In this document: in pieces, positions 34,639 to 46,139 of the stretch
Position numbering within the stretch: position 1 is the stretch's first letter
Layout of the letters: each line of letters starts with the position of its first letter
From: Stemphylium vesicarium
Taxonomy: Eukaryota > Ascomycota > Dothideomycetes > Pleosporales > Pleosporaceae
Reading direction: 5' to 3'
DNA length: 64,000 nucleotides
NCBI GenBank assembly: GCA_004380135.1
Contig: QXCR01000012.1
Span: 124,001-188,000 of the forward strand
Made by a program: the position numbers and the translations under genes
The notes under the pieces: model-generated
Told to the model about the DNA's origin: nothing
What the model saw: the letters and a program-made list of their open reading frames with translations, nothing else
Databases searched by the model: none

Positions 34639-37584
34639 TCATTTGCCCTGTCCGTGGTTGTTGAAGGGGTATTGCTGGTCCGGAGAGCTAGGGGAGTAGC
34701 TGAACGGCGAGTAGCTGCCCGAGTATCCGTTGTTGTACTGGCCTCCGCTGGCATAATGGTAAGGGTTCGTTGGGTACGAAGGGCGGTCCTCTTTGCTATT
34801 GCGACCTAGGTATCCATGCCGAGCAGTCCAGTGTTGGCCATTCTGAAAGCCAAGACGAGGATCGCCCTGGCCGTCTGGGCCCATCAAACCACGGTTCTCG
34901 TGTAGACTACCCACATCAGAGCTCCCAGGGCCAGGATAATTAGTGAGCGATTGGGGATAAGCCCTGTTTGGAGTGTTGTTCGGACCAGCAGCAGCGCATT
35001 GCTGGATGGGCCTAGGCTCGGCAGCTTTCTGTTCTACCGACTTCTGCAAAGCCTGTACCATCTGCTTTAGCTCCTTCACATCCGCTTCCATGCTTGCCAT
35101 CTTCTTGTCTTGTTCTGCGAGAGAAGTCGGGATACTTTCTTTGACACTATCCTTTAGAGCGTTCACCGCGGCGTAGATGTTGTGCTGGTCTGCTGCTATT
35201 TCATCCATGCGATCCGTGCAATCGGCAATGCGGTTGGCATTGTCTGTGACTGTGTCCAGCTGAGGCTTAAGATCATCGAAGCGCTTGTTCGTCAGCGCTA
35301 CTAACTGGTCATGCCTCGCCTTGGACACATTCTTCTGCTTGTTGTTGATATTCTCCAGAAGATCCCAAGTTGTCTTGCCCATCACATCCAGGTGCTCATT
35401 TGTCATGAAAAAGTGGTCGTCTATGCTCCTCGGCGAAAGTGGTGGGAAGGGGCGGAAGGTACCTGTGGAAGGCACGATCAATCGCGCTGGAGGCACAGAT
35501 GCAGGTGCTTTGTGCAGCGGACTGGGAACAGCGCTGAGGCATTGTGGTCGGAAGTCCCCGTGCGAATCGTCCCTGCCAGGGCTCATGGTGTTCAGCATAT
35601 CGGTGAGTCGCGAAGAGGATTGGTCGGGCTGGAGTCGACCTGCACGACCATGATTCTGCGGATCATTGTCGGACTCTCCAATACGTAGCTCTTGCATGAC
35701 GCGAGTCGTGATCTCAGTAGTTGGGCGCATACCGTCTTCTTTAGTTTGTTGTTTTTGCTCCAACTCTCGTGCAGTCGGTGAATTTGGATCGATATCCCTT
35801 GGATCACCCTGGAAAATCATCTCGATTGAGCCGTTGTTGGAGTCTTCGCGTAGATGTAGATGCGATACTGATTTGGTGGGGATCGAGTACAACATGCGGC
35901 TTGTGTCGGACTAGAATTATTGTTAGTGTTTGTCAATGACACGGCAGTGTTGTCGAAGGAGAAGCGGGGTAGCGTAGGTGCAGGTGAGCAAACGCGCAAG
36001 CCGGCTAATGGTGAAGGCAAGAGGCAGGAACGACGTCACTTACGTTTTTAGAAGGTGACTCGCCTTCCAGGAAACCGTGTGCAGAAAGGTGCTTTGGTGA
36101 GTAAAAGCGAGGTCGGAGCGGGCTGTAGCTGCGACGCTCATGGATACTGACCGGACGGCCATCGCTCCTGCCATCTGGACGAGGAAGCTGCAGCGCATCA
36201 AGACTGATGCCTTCCAATGATGCACTGCGCTTTTCCTTGGACTTGGCTAACGAGTCAGTACGATCTGGGTACGGCCATTGCAGTGCCTCGCCGTCTATCA
36301 GCTTTATATATTCTTCTGCGTTATACGGGAGAAACTTTGTAGGGCTCGCACCGCCATTAGACGGCACAACCGCCGGCATGGGTAGCGGAGACAGGTCAAA
36401 ATCTGGAAAGCGCAACTTCGTGCCTATGTCAACGTAGGCATCATAGCTCTCTCGAAGGTCCTGCGCGGGAGCAACCCTGCGAAGCGGACTAGTAGGCCTC
36501 TGGTCAGGAGGAGTATCCTTGGCTGGTGGTGTTGGCGGAATGACCGAGTCGAACGACGCACTGAGCTTGAGGACCGGGGGAGTGTTCTCAGCGTCCGAAG
36601 ATTGGTTTCTTGGGCTGTCTCTGGCAGGCGACCCGAGCCGACCGGCGCGAGTCCGACGCGATGTACCACTATGGTGACGATGAGAATAGCTGTCAGGATC
36701 GGTGATCTTTGCGGGCAGCGATTTTGCAGTGTCGGAACGGAAAGGCCTCGTAGGCGATGGCTGAACAGCACGGGCAGGCTTAATTGGGCGAACTTGAATG
36801 ATATGGGGCTGTCGTGCTGCTGTACCAAATACCTGGGCTGCTTTGGACGGCATCGACGGCGCAGCTCTGGATCCAGACGATTTTGAGAACGGGTTGCGAA
36901 TGTTTTGGAAAAGCTTCTTCTTGGGACTCTTTGCTGGCTCGTCTCGATCTGGCTGCACCTCTTCACTTGCGGCTCGGCACCGTGAGCGTAGATCTTCTGT
37001 TCTGATATAAACATCATCCTCATTCGCAGTACCTGTGGTGTTTAGTGAAGCCGTTTCAGAAGAAGTGTAGTATGCCCACCCGTGGTTGGTGTCGGCGGAA
37101 CCTGACCAGTCATCTTGAACATGTTCCTTTCCGATCGAGACTCAATCTTGCCTCGAGCCGTCTCCTCGTCAAGCGCTTCAAGTTGAGCCTGGACGGCTGC
37201 CGCACTATATTGACTGCGACCTGACTGCCTTGAACGAGCTGTTGAGCCACGCCGACTACCCGCTGTAGAGTCATGTCCTTGGTCTGATTTGCGGGGAGAC
37301 GATACACGTGACTGTTCTATGAAGTTGGCAAACGTGGCTATGGCATTGCGGCTCCTACCAGAACCAGAAGGCGGAAGGCGCATCCCAGCAGGATCTACCG
37401 GCGTGGTCAGCGCACTTGTATCCGCGGATTGCTGGCCCGGCTGAGTGATACCAGACGGATTCCGAACATGATATTGCTCTTGGCGGTCCATAGATCCAGC
37501 GCCCTGTGGAAGGGAAGGCCATCGAGAGGGGGGTACATTGATGGGCGGGGGCCGCTTCTTGGAGCTGCCGCAGTGTGTGGCCAT
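34639..37584 (-). CDS. Large disordered protein with central coiled coil
   Basis: Three exons, 37584-37080, 37032-36044 and 35910-34639, joined by 47-nt and 133-nt introns; 921 residues. What look like three separate frames are joined in phase by the donors CGG|GTGGGC and AAC|GTAAGT. The N-terminal two thirds are Ser/Pro/Arg-rich with a basic segment (SPKKKLFQNIRNPFSKSS). A helical region at about residues 655-795 (NINNKQKNVSKARHDQL ... MEADVKELKQMVQALQKS) has heptad-like spacing and is probably a coiled coil. The tail is rich in Gly, Tyr, Pro and Asn. I do not recognise a domain. Such proteins are often scaffolds; that is only a guess. Confidence 0.75.
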
Positions 37585-38331
37585 TTGGGGCGATTTTTGG
37601 GTGTCAAGGTCTATTTCATGTGAGAGATTGTAGTGGGGTTGGGGGAGGTGACAGACCGTGTGGTATTGGCGTGGATGTGAAGAGTTCAACTTCCTTTCAC
37701 TACACACAATTGTTAGTATTTTCAGGTGGTGATCCACAGTTACGCTGGCCCAGAGAATCCGGATCCGGTATCGAGATGAGGTCGTTGAGGCTATAATGCG
37801 GCGTAGGCGGTCGGCTGCGTGAAGAGGAGTTGCTGTTGTATTCAAAACGCGCAAGTAGTGCGGTGGAAGGCAACAACAATAACAACAACAAACGCGCTCC
37901 TCGTTCACCTCATCTTTGGTGAGGAGTGAATACATGTGAAAGCGGGCCTGGAAATGACGTATGGGGTGAATCAGACAGGACAACCTATGGCTTCGCCCAG
38001 TACCAGCTGCAGCAAGAAAGGTTCCTCCCAACCCCAAGTTCTGCGCACCTGCCCTCTGACTAGCAAATGTGCATGTATCTGGAAGAAGAATCCGGAATGT
38101 GATGTTTCAATTGACTGCCCTCCAAGCACTCCATAGTAAAAGAACGACAGCCGTGTCAATATGTAGAGAGCAGAATGGAAACAGCCGGTTATTGGTAGAA
38201 GAAAAAGAACGCTACCCACAAATGGCGCCTGTATTCGAAGAGGTATCCAAAAGATTCACGCCTAATCAAAAAAGTCCTGCAATCCAACGCTTCCTAGCAT
38301 GCGATCATGCGCAGCTACTCTTTCATCGTGT
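37585..38331. other. Intergenic, 0.75 kb, with AAC repeat
   Basis: Upstream region of the large disordered protein gene and 3' flank of CDC42. It holds an imperfect AAC microsatellite at 37871-37893. Confidence 0.5.
37871..37893. repeat. Imperfect (AAC)n microsatellite
   Basis: Seven AAC-like units with one AAT interruption, about 290 nt upstream of the start of the disordered-protein gene. Confidence 0.85.
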
Positions 38332-39163
38332 TCAAAGTATGCAGCATTTCTTGCCCTTCTTCCTCTCGCCGCCCTCTTTCTTTGCCGCTGGTGGCTCAAG
38401 TGCTGCTACGATGGCCTGTGATTGGATTAGCACCATGACGAATGTGTGTTGCCGTATTTGCCTACCTCATCAAAGACATCCTTGAGCTTGTACTGCGTCA
38501 ACGCCGAGCACTCGACGTACTTGACGGCACCGAGCTCTCGCGCCATTCGCTCGCCATCTTCCTTCTTTACCGGGGCCATCCTCTGCTTCGACAGCTTGTC
38601 TTTTACTGCGTTGTCTTCCCGCAGATCTACTTGTGTACCAACGATGAGGCAAGGCACGCCTGGGCAGTGGTGGTGTACCTCGGGAAACCATTTCTCGCGG
38701 ACGTTCTCGAACGAAGCGGGTGAGGTTACGGAGAAGCAAACCAGAAATACGTCGGTCTGGGGGTAGGATAGCGGTCGGAGACGGTCGTAATCTTCCTGTC
38801 CGGCAGTATCGAAGAGACCGAGAGTGTACGGCTCGTCACCAATCCTTCAAAGCAGTCAGCAGCTGCTTCGCCAATAGCCATCCAGACTCATGTCCACCCA
38901 GCGCAAGCCGCCTTGGAGTATATACGAGCGAGAGAGGAGCAAAGGGAGGCTCACATGACGGTCACGGCGTAGTTGTCGAATACAGTGGGGACATATTCCG
39001 AGGGAAACTTGTTCGTGGTATAACTGATAAGAAGACATGTCTTTCCGACCGCACCGTCGCCGACGACGACGCACCTGTAGTGGTGGTAAGATTAGCATGT
39101 CGCACATTGCATGCGAGAGACGGGGGTAGAGGGCTTCGCGTACTTGATTGTCGCAACCACCAT
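38332..39163 (-). CDS. CDC42: Rho-family GTPase Cdc42
   Basis: Four exons: 39163-39144, 39074-38955, 38844-38466 and 38415-38332; 200 residues. The first exon is only 20 nt (MVVATI plus two bases), as is common in fungal Rho genes. The protein has the P-loop GDGAVGKT at 12-19, switch I with YTTNKFPSEYVPTVFDNYAV, switch II LFDTAGQEDYDRLRPLSYP, GTQVDLRED and ECSALTQYKLKDVFDEAIVAALEPP. The NKFPSEYVP signature marks Cdc42 rather than Rac. The tail is slightly longer than usual (PAAKKEGGERKKGKK) and ends in CCIL, a geranylgeranylation box. Cdc42 directs polarised growth, septins and actin at hyphal tips. The model is fixed by near-identity to the family across every splice. Confidence 0.97.
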
Positions 39164-40179
39164 GGTGAAGGTAGGGCAAAGCTACGAGGGCGGTGCCTGG
39201 GAGAGACCGGTTCGAGAATAGCGATGTTTTGTTTGGCAGCAGCGCAGGAATGGTGACCAAAATTCAGGGTCGGCCGTGTAACGACTAAGTAGGTAGGAAT
39301 GCGGGGAGGAGCTACGGTCTGGAGCTAGAGTTGCTGCTATCCAAACGAAAAATGAGTGAAGAACGTCTGACAGACAGAGACAAGTTAGTTCACAATTGGC
39401 GACGACGGTGAAAATGACAGACTCGGGCAAGCATACCTGTGAATCCTCGTGCAGGATAGGTGCGCGTGCTACACTCGAAACGTTCTTTGAAACGGGACCG
39501 AGGAGGTTCGAAGCGGTCTGGATGCGCAACAGCAATGTACGGCAAGTGAGGCGGTGCCGATGACGAGGCAGGCGACGACCGAATATAGACAACACAGGCG
39601 CAGCCAGCAGCGAAAAGGCGAGGATCACACGAGAGGGGAGAGAGCTTGGGGTGATGTTGCAGATGCGCAAGGGTAAGTAGCGGGCGGAGCCTTGTAGGTC
39701 GCCCTTCATAAAGCGGCTAGTTGGTTATCGGCGCATCAAGTACCTATGTATAATTGCAGCACAACAAGTTGAACTCGACCATCCATTTTTTTTCGCTGGC
39801 CAGAAAGCCCATATTAGTAGATTACCAACGCGTGGCAGACCCGCTCCCTGTAAACGCTGGCATTGGTCTTGAAAAGCAGCCGGAGAGATTCTTTAACAGT
39901 ATGGCTGGCCCAGATGCATCCCTTAGTACAACTCCAGATTTGAATCCGTGCGCCAACAACGTGGCTAATCGCCTTCTTCGACAACCTTGGAAGTAGCGCG
40001 GCGCGAAGAGTCTTCTTGCGTGTACCACGCCTCCATTGACACAAAGACCTTAGGAACCTCGGCACCTTCAGCCTAAACCTAAACGTTATCCATGTCCTCT
40101 CCCAGGAAATGAACAATCTATGGACATGCTGCATTGCCGGCTGCAGGGCAACTCGGTGACCAATCACCGTTCCGTTTAG
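39164..40179. other. Intergenic, 1.0 kb, CDC42 upstream region
   Basis: CDC42 promoter and leader on the minus strand to about 39720. On the plus strand 39754-40000 there is a short frame (LEKQPERFFNSMAGP) that could be an exon of the unresolved gene to the right, but I could not join it. Confidence 0.35.
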
Positions 40180-41214
40180 GTCCGGAACAACACTCGGACC
40201 GTGAAGCTTGGGCCATACCCTCATCCGTTTCACGCCTGGATCACGCAGCAGCGGAACCTTCCATCCTTCGACAGCCGCGCGCGTTCAGTTTATGACGAGA
40301 TGATCATGGAAGACCTCGGGGACGAACTAGATCTGCGTTATCACAAGATTTTAAATCCGGACGTCTACTATCGCTGCCAAACCCTTGAAGGAATCTACCT
40401 ACAACCACCACCGCTCACAATGGAATCCAGCTAAGGTGTTTTTTACGTAGTCACTAGAAGGAGCTCTGCGCAATGAAGTGGACAAGAATGCATCCAGCTT
40501 CATTCCAACAGATGTCGTCACGGAATTTATCTTCGCTACAGCCTCTACCATCACGGTTCCCATGGCCCAGCAGCCGAATCTTGATGCGCTGATGGAGCCA
40601 GCTGACCACCTCCAAAGCATCGCTGTCGAGTATGCACTGTGTCGCGACACTGGTGGAAAAGAGAGGTTGTAATTGCAACGAGCGATCGCGAGGTACCAAC
40701 CACAGCGCCTATTTTGCGCAACGTCTACTCACGGAACGCAGGTCGATCATCGAAGCCATTCAAGAGACTGATGGATTCAAATACTCCGAACGCTCCGCCC
40801 AGAGCAAAGAAAGTGGCGATGGCGCAAGATTCAAGTATGTCTGCCAAAGATAGCGTTCAAAAGAGAAATCGCAAAAGTGGTCTGAAGAAAACGCGTCAAA
40901 TGACTGACGGAAGTGAGATTGACGCTACGAAGCAAGGCCCAGCTATATTGCCAACGTATGATTGCGGAGGCGCGATACATTTAAAATTCTCCCTCAAGCG
41001 AGAAGCAATCAATGTCGTGTACAAGCACAACCCTATCCACACAACGCGTCCAGTCGCTGACAGGCACGTCGCATCGAAACCGAGTTTGGGATCGCTTTCG
41101 AGGTGGTACAGCACCCCAACTGACATGATTTGTAGCCCACCTGTCCTGGCCGCTGACAACCATCTTGCTTCTCTAGTTGCGCCTGCTGATGGAAAGCAAC
41201 CACGGCAAAGATAA
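40180..41214 (+). CDS. Candidate exons of an unresolved gene (possibly decayed)
   Basis: A chain of short frames reads as protein but not as one model. 40180-40434 has HPFHAWITQQRNLPSFDSRARSVYDEM and RYHKILNPDVYYRC. 40460-40672 has VDKNASSFIPTDVVTEFIFA and PADHLQSIAVEYALCRDTG. 40742-41214 is basic and Ser-rich (GRSSKPFKRLMDSNTPN ... KKVAMAQDSS). The second and third can be joined in phase through an intron from ACTG|GTGGAA to CGGAACGCAG|GT. Between the first and second the only direct intron would be 22 nt, too short. No domain is recognised. It could be a live gene with introns I misread, or a pseudogene; it may belong with the zinc-cluster frame downstream, which lies in the same frame after one stop. 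Confidence 0.3.
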
Positions 41215-41271
41215 CGAAGCAATAAAGCCGAGACCGAGGTGGACAACGAATATCGAGATCCCAATCTTGAC

Positions 41272-41703
41272 ATGTCGACTTCTCCAGAACCTGTAGGATC
41301 GTCCGCAAGGAAGCGCAAAACAAGACGTGCTGTAGAGTCACCAAAATCCGGCCGCAAGACACCTAACAAAGAAAATGAAAAGGCGAAAACACTCGCATCG
41401 CCCACAAGGTCACGAAAGAAGGCGCCTGTTGGTGCGGAATCTGGACCGCCCTTGCCGCTCAAAGGCAAAGCTTGCATTCACTGCCGTGAAAAAAAGATCA
41501 AGTGCAATGAGGCAAAACCCACGTGCAACCAGTGCCGTCGAGGCCTATGGACATGTCAATATAAAATCGTGGGCAACAAGAAGCGCTCCAAGAATGGCTG
41601 TCTTAGTTACAAGCAGCGAAAAAGTAAATGTACAGAAGAGAGGCCATCGTGTGCTCACTGTCTGTGCCTAGACGACGACTGCGAATACGTCGATTACTCC
41701 TGA
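41272..41703 (+). CDS. Small protein with tandem Zn2Cys6 clusters, second one degenerate
   Basis: From the ATG of MSTSPEPVGSS the frame gives 143 residues; it is open from 41215, so this may be the last exon of a longer gene. Residues 1-66 are basic and Ser/Pro-rich (ARKRKTRRAVESPKSGRK). Cluster 1 is canonical: C68-X2-C71-X6-C78-X6-C85-X2-C88-X6-C95 (ACIHCREKKIKCNEAKPTC...). Cluster 2 repeats exactly the same spacing at 110, 113, 120, 127, 130 and 137, but position 113 is Tyr instead of Cys (GCLSYKQRKSKC), and C132 is extra. There is no regulatory domain, so it is far shorter than usual zinc-cluster factors. DNA binding by cluster 1 is expected from the family; two clusters in one chain are unusual. 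Confidence 0.6.
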   Translation: MSTSPEPVGSSARKRKTRRAVESPKSGRKTPNKENEKAKTLASPTRSRKKAPVGAESGPPLPLKGKACIHCREKKIKCNEAKPTCNQCRRGLWTCQYKIVGNKKRSKNGCLSYKQRKSKCTEERPSCAHCLCLDDDCEYVDYS

Positions 41704-42644
41704 AAACGTTGACGTTTCCGCGCCCCAATTCTACTAGCCCAGATGCGAGGCAACAAACCGGTGGCAGATTTAATGCCAAGCCCTTGACGATCACAGACGC
41801 TGAGCGGGGTGACACAGCAGATTCCCATCCTGCGTTGCTCCGCCAAGTTTGCCCGAAAGCATGCTTCTGAGATCCGCACCATAGCCTCTTACTTCTGGCT
41901 AAAGATCCAGATCATGCAGCAAGTCGTGTGATGAGGAACATGTATCTAGTAGCACAACTCCATACCTCGCAAACTGCAGGACTGAAGTACAAAACAGGCC
42001 GCATGAGCGCGCGCCAAGGCAGTCGAGAAAAGCACATCGGCAAATCATCACTAGACATCGTAGGCTCGTGAAAGTAGGAGAACATGTCAGTGTATTTCGC
42101 AGCGAAGTCCTGCTAAGATAGTAGTTGTGTTGTACTAGGTTCTGCATGACTAAGAGCTGGGCACAAATAGCAAAAGGCGGTCATCAGATCAATTTAGCTC
42201 AGTTCATTGCCATCACAGGACTGAGCCGCATGTTCCTCACATGGTTCGCTCCCACATTGACAGTGCAGTAATTGTACGCCTCGGACACGTCCGCTCGTGA
42301 TGCGGTGCACCATGCTCCCATTCGCCGCGCCCCTTGTCACCGGCTTTAAACCCTGGGAACAGCGGGCCGCCACCATCTATCTTTTCCACCGCCTCATCAA
42401 ATCCAGCGATCACCACTCTACATGGCACGTCATAAGGCCGCTGTGTCCTTGGTTTGGGCGGAAGCCGAGGTTTACCATGGTTCATGCCGCGATAGGCCAA
42501 GCGAGGAGATTGGCAAGACAACTTGCTCGGGCTTGGAGGTTCTGCAGCATGGATGATTAGAAAGTACTTAATGAGAATGATTGCCGCTGTGACGCATACA
42601 ATAGATGACCCGTCTTCACTCCAGAACTCTGGGGATCACCAACG
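41704..42644. other. Intergenic, 0.94 kb
   Basis: Upstream region of the beta-glucosidase gene. Only short frames (for example 42237-42521 minus) without domains; no repeat recognised. Confidence 0.5.
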
Positions 42645-45282
42645 ATGCGGTCTATCATTATTCCAGTGCTAGCTACAGCTGCACTATCGCAGGCTTCAGG
42701 TATTCACTACTTTCCATGTAAGAAAACGTCGCTAACCGGTCAGCTATCCCATTTGATCAATCTTTCTCGAAGCGTGCAGTCGGTACCTGGGACGATGCGT
42801 ACACCAAAGCGACGGCAGCACTCGCAAAGCTATCACAGAGCGAGAAGCTTGGTATCGTTACCGGCACCGGATGGCAAAACGGGAATTGTGTTGGCAATAC
42901 CAAAGCCGCCAGTTCGATTGGATACCCATCGCTTTGTCTGCAAGGTAAGCAATCACGTTGCACAAACATCGAGTCGATCCGTGCTATCGTATGACAATGA
43001 GGCATGAGATTTTCGAGGTTCCAGCATATGCTGTGGCCTCTACTAGGTCCACTGTGATCACCTTGCTCCAAATTCTGGATCATTTCCCTTAGCATCGATA
43101 TCGGCGCTCAATGTTGCGAGGGTTCGAGTGATCGCGTTGCTAACACTGTGTAGATGGACCCCTCGGTGTCCGCTATGTTCAAGGCATAACCGCGTTCTCC
43201 GCTGGCATCCACGCCGCTAGTACCTGGGACACTGATCTCGTCCGCGAAAGAGGGGCGTTCCTTGGTGCCGAAGCAAAGCAACTGGGCATCCATGTACAGC
43301 TGGGTCCTTCCGCCGGGCCTCTTGGCAAGTTTGCCAACGGCGGACGCAACTGGGAGGGGTTCGGCTCGGATCGTAAGTGTCCTTGTACGCACTGCATGTG
43401 AGACATATACTGATTTCGTACACCCACGTTTAGCGTATCTCCAGGGAATCATGATGGCGGAGACTATCGAGGGCATGCAGGGAGCCGGTGTTCAAGCCAC
43501 TGCTAAGCATTGGCTAGCCAATGAGCAGGAGCTGAACAGGGAAACCATGAGCTCTGATGTAGGTGATCGAGTTTTGCGCGAGTTGTATGTTTGGCCATTC
43601 ATGGATGCTGCTCATAGCAAAGCAGCGGCTTTCATGTGCAGGTATGTCTTCGAGCGGCGAACAGTCTCTTGAGCAGTTACTGACGGGGCCCAGCTACAAC
43701 AAGATTAACGGAACATGGGCGTGTGAGAGCGACAGTGTTATGAACAAGCTTTTGAAAAGCGAGCTTGGTCATCGCGGATACATCATGTCGGACTGGAATG
43801 GTGAGTTCAAGGGACGCATTCTTTCACGGGTTGACTGTAGCTTACAAGAATCCAGCGCAACACTCTACCACCGGTAGCGCTAACGGTGGCATGGACATGA
43901 CCATGCCTGGCACCGACTTCAGCGGCGGCAATGTTTTCTGGGGCCCGCAGCTCGGCAGTGCGATTAACAATGGCCAAGTCCAACAATCGCGCCTCGATGA
44001 TATGGTCAAGCGTGTTCTTGCTGCATGGTACCTCGTCGGCCAGGACAAGGGCTACCCGACCACGTCCTTCAACTCCTGGAACGTTGGACGACACGATGTT
44101 GCCGGAAATCATGGAACGAATGTCCGTGCGACTGCTCGAGAGGGTATCGTTCTGCTCAAGAACACGAATGCTGCTTTGCCCTTGAGCAAGCCGAAGAGTG
44201 TCGCCATCATTGGAAGTGACAGTATCATCGCACCCAGGGGTTCCAACGCATGCGTCGACCGTGGCTGCAATGAAGGCGTTCTCACAATGGGCTGGGGATC
44301 TGGGAGTGTTGAACTGCCACTCAACATGGTTGCACCATTGGATGCCATGAAGACGCAGGCTCAAAAAGACGGCACATCAATCACTTCATCGCCCAACGAC
44401 AATGCACAGCAAGGTGCTAGTGCAGCCCGGAACGCCGATGTCGCTGTTGTGTGCATAAACGCCGATTCTGGTGAAGGTTACATAACTGTGGAAGGCAATG
44501 CTGGTGACAGGAAGAACCTAGACCCATGGCACAACGGCAATGAGCTTGTCAAGGCAGTCGCTGCCGTCAACAAGAAGACAGTCGTTGTAGTTCACAGCGT
44601 GGGGCCCATCATCATGGAACAGTGGATCGAGAACCCCAACGTCGTCGCAGTCGTCTGGGCAGGTCTCCCAGGCCAGGAGCCCGGCAACGCTCTTGTCGAC
44701 ATCCTCTATGGCTCAACGTCACCGAGCGGCAAGCTTCCCTACACTATCGCGAAGAAGGAATCGGACTACGGCACCACGATCGCCAGGGGTGATGATAAGA
44801 ACTGGGATCTCTTCATCGATTACCGCCATTTCGACAAGCAAAACATTCAGCCTAGGTTCGAGTTTGGTTACGGATTGTCATACACCAATTTCACCTACTC
44901 CGACCTCACCACCTCAGGCAAGCCGTCTGCTGGTCCCGCAACCGGTGCCATAGGTCCTGGAGGCCCCGTTGATCTCTTCGAAACGGTAGCTACAGTGACT
45001 GTCAAGATCAGTAATTCCGGTGGCGTTGCTGGCGCAGAGGTGCCGCAGCTGTACCTGGGCTACCCATCATCTACCAACTCTGCGCCTAGACAGCTCAGAG
45101 GTTTCGCGAAGCTTAAGCTGGAGGCCGGAGCCAGCGCAACCGCGACGTTCAAGCTGAGGAGGAGGGATATGAGTTTCTGGGATGAAAAGACTAGGAAATG
45201 GAGTGTTGCGGCGGGCGAGTACGGGGTCTTTGTGGGGTCAAGCTCTAGGGACGTGAGGCTGACGGGCAAGATTGTTGTCTAG
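42645..45282 (+). CDS. Secreted GH3 beta-glucosidase
   Basis: Six exons: 42645-42699, 42744-42944, 43154-43372, 43434-43641, 43694-43800 and 43856-45282; 738 residues. MRSIIIPVLATAALSQAS is a signal peptide. The GH3 N-terminal barrel shows WDDAYTKATAALAKLSQSEKLGIVTGTGWQNGNCVGNT (in parts), DGPLGVRYVQGITAF, KHWLANEQELNRE, MCSYNKINGTWACES and HRGYIMSDWNAQHSTTGSA, where the Asp of SDW is the expected nucleophile. The second domain has the ARATAREGIVLLKN and VWAGLPGQEPGNALVDILYG motifs, and a fibronectin-III-like domain closes the chain (FEFGYGLSYTNFTYSDL). It should release glucose from cello-oligosaccharides or other beta-glucosides outside the cell. Introns of 44-209 nt; the 209-nt one is the longest here. 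Confidence 0.95.
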
Positions 45283-46139
45283 TGATGTGGAGGTTGGATG
45301 TACGAGGTGCAAGTTTGCCGAAGAGCTTCACGATGCTCTCCGTTGCGTGCACGGGCACTGGACAGCATGAGATCGTTGTTTGCTCATGCACAGGAGTGAG
45401 TAGTGAATTTTGTGTATGAGCACTACCACTCTCAAGTACTCTTGCCGTAGTTTAACTATACCCTCAAAGCCAATCACGCAATAGCCAAATAATGCTCCTC
45501 CACCTAGGGCGTGGATGACATGGCCCTAGAAAAAAATGTTCGGCCAAGCTAGTCATGCAGGTCCGGCTGAGCTTACTCCGCAATGTTGCCGATATCGGAA
45601 AACAAAGTTTAGAAAATTGTGACTCTTTTCGCTGGTGTTTCCATGGTTATCTGCTACATATGAATACCGCGTGGAACAAGACACATCCGACGTATGTGTA
45701 ATTTGCTTGACGTACAATTCAAGAAGCAATGATAGAAAATACTCTCGTGTAGAGGTGTTGCAACCCTCACGGAGCTGCCAGACAAGGCAGTCGTCTAGCA
45801 GGGATACGCAGCAACTTTAAGAGGAGGGGGGGACGCGACAGCGGGGCCGAGATGAGTGATGCTGCCTCCCCCGGATCTTTTGTTTGAAGAATCTTTCACG
45901 TTGGCCAAATCGTTATCGTGATCGTAGGTGTCTCTATTGGTGCGATGCTGTCATAGCGTTACCCTAACGTAATCGGAAGCTACGCCCCGCCGTACCTTCT
46001 TTCCTCACGCACAACACCACGCTTCCTGTCACCATCCACACTGTTACCTATCATCCACCAAAAAAGCTCCAATCAGTCACTCAGGGTTAACCATTCCAAC
46101 CCACCCCATTTTGACTTCTATTAAGATCGAATCGCGCAT
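45283..46139. other. Intergenic, 0.86 kb, CPA1 promoter
   Basis: Separates the beta-glucosidase 3' end from the CPA1 leader. The last 150 nt are C-rich and pyrimidine-rich. A TGACTC at 45620-45625 matches the core of Gcn4/CPC1 general-amino-acid-control sites, expected for an arginine gene but weak as a single match. Confidence 0.4.

Noticed and set aside
40436..40457. 22-nt GT...AG intron joining two candidate exons
   Set aside because: Far below the shortest credible fungal intron; used only to note that the model is unresolved.
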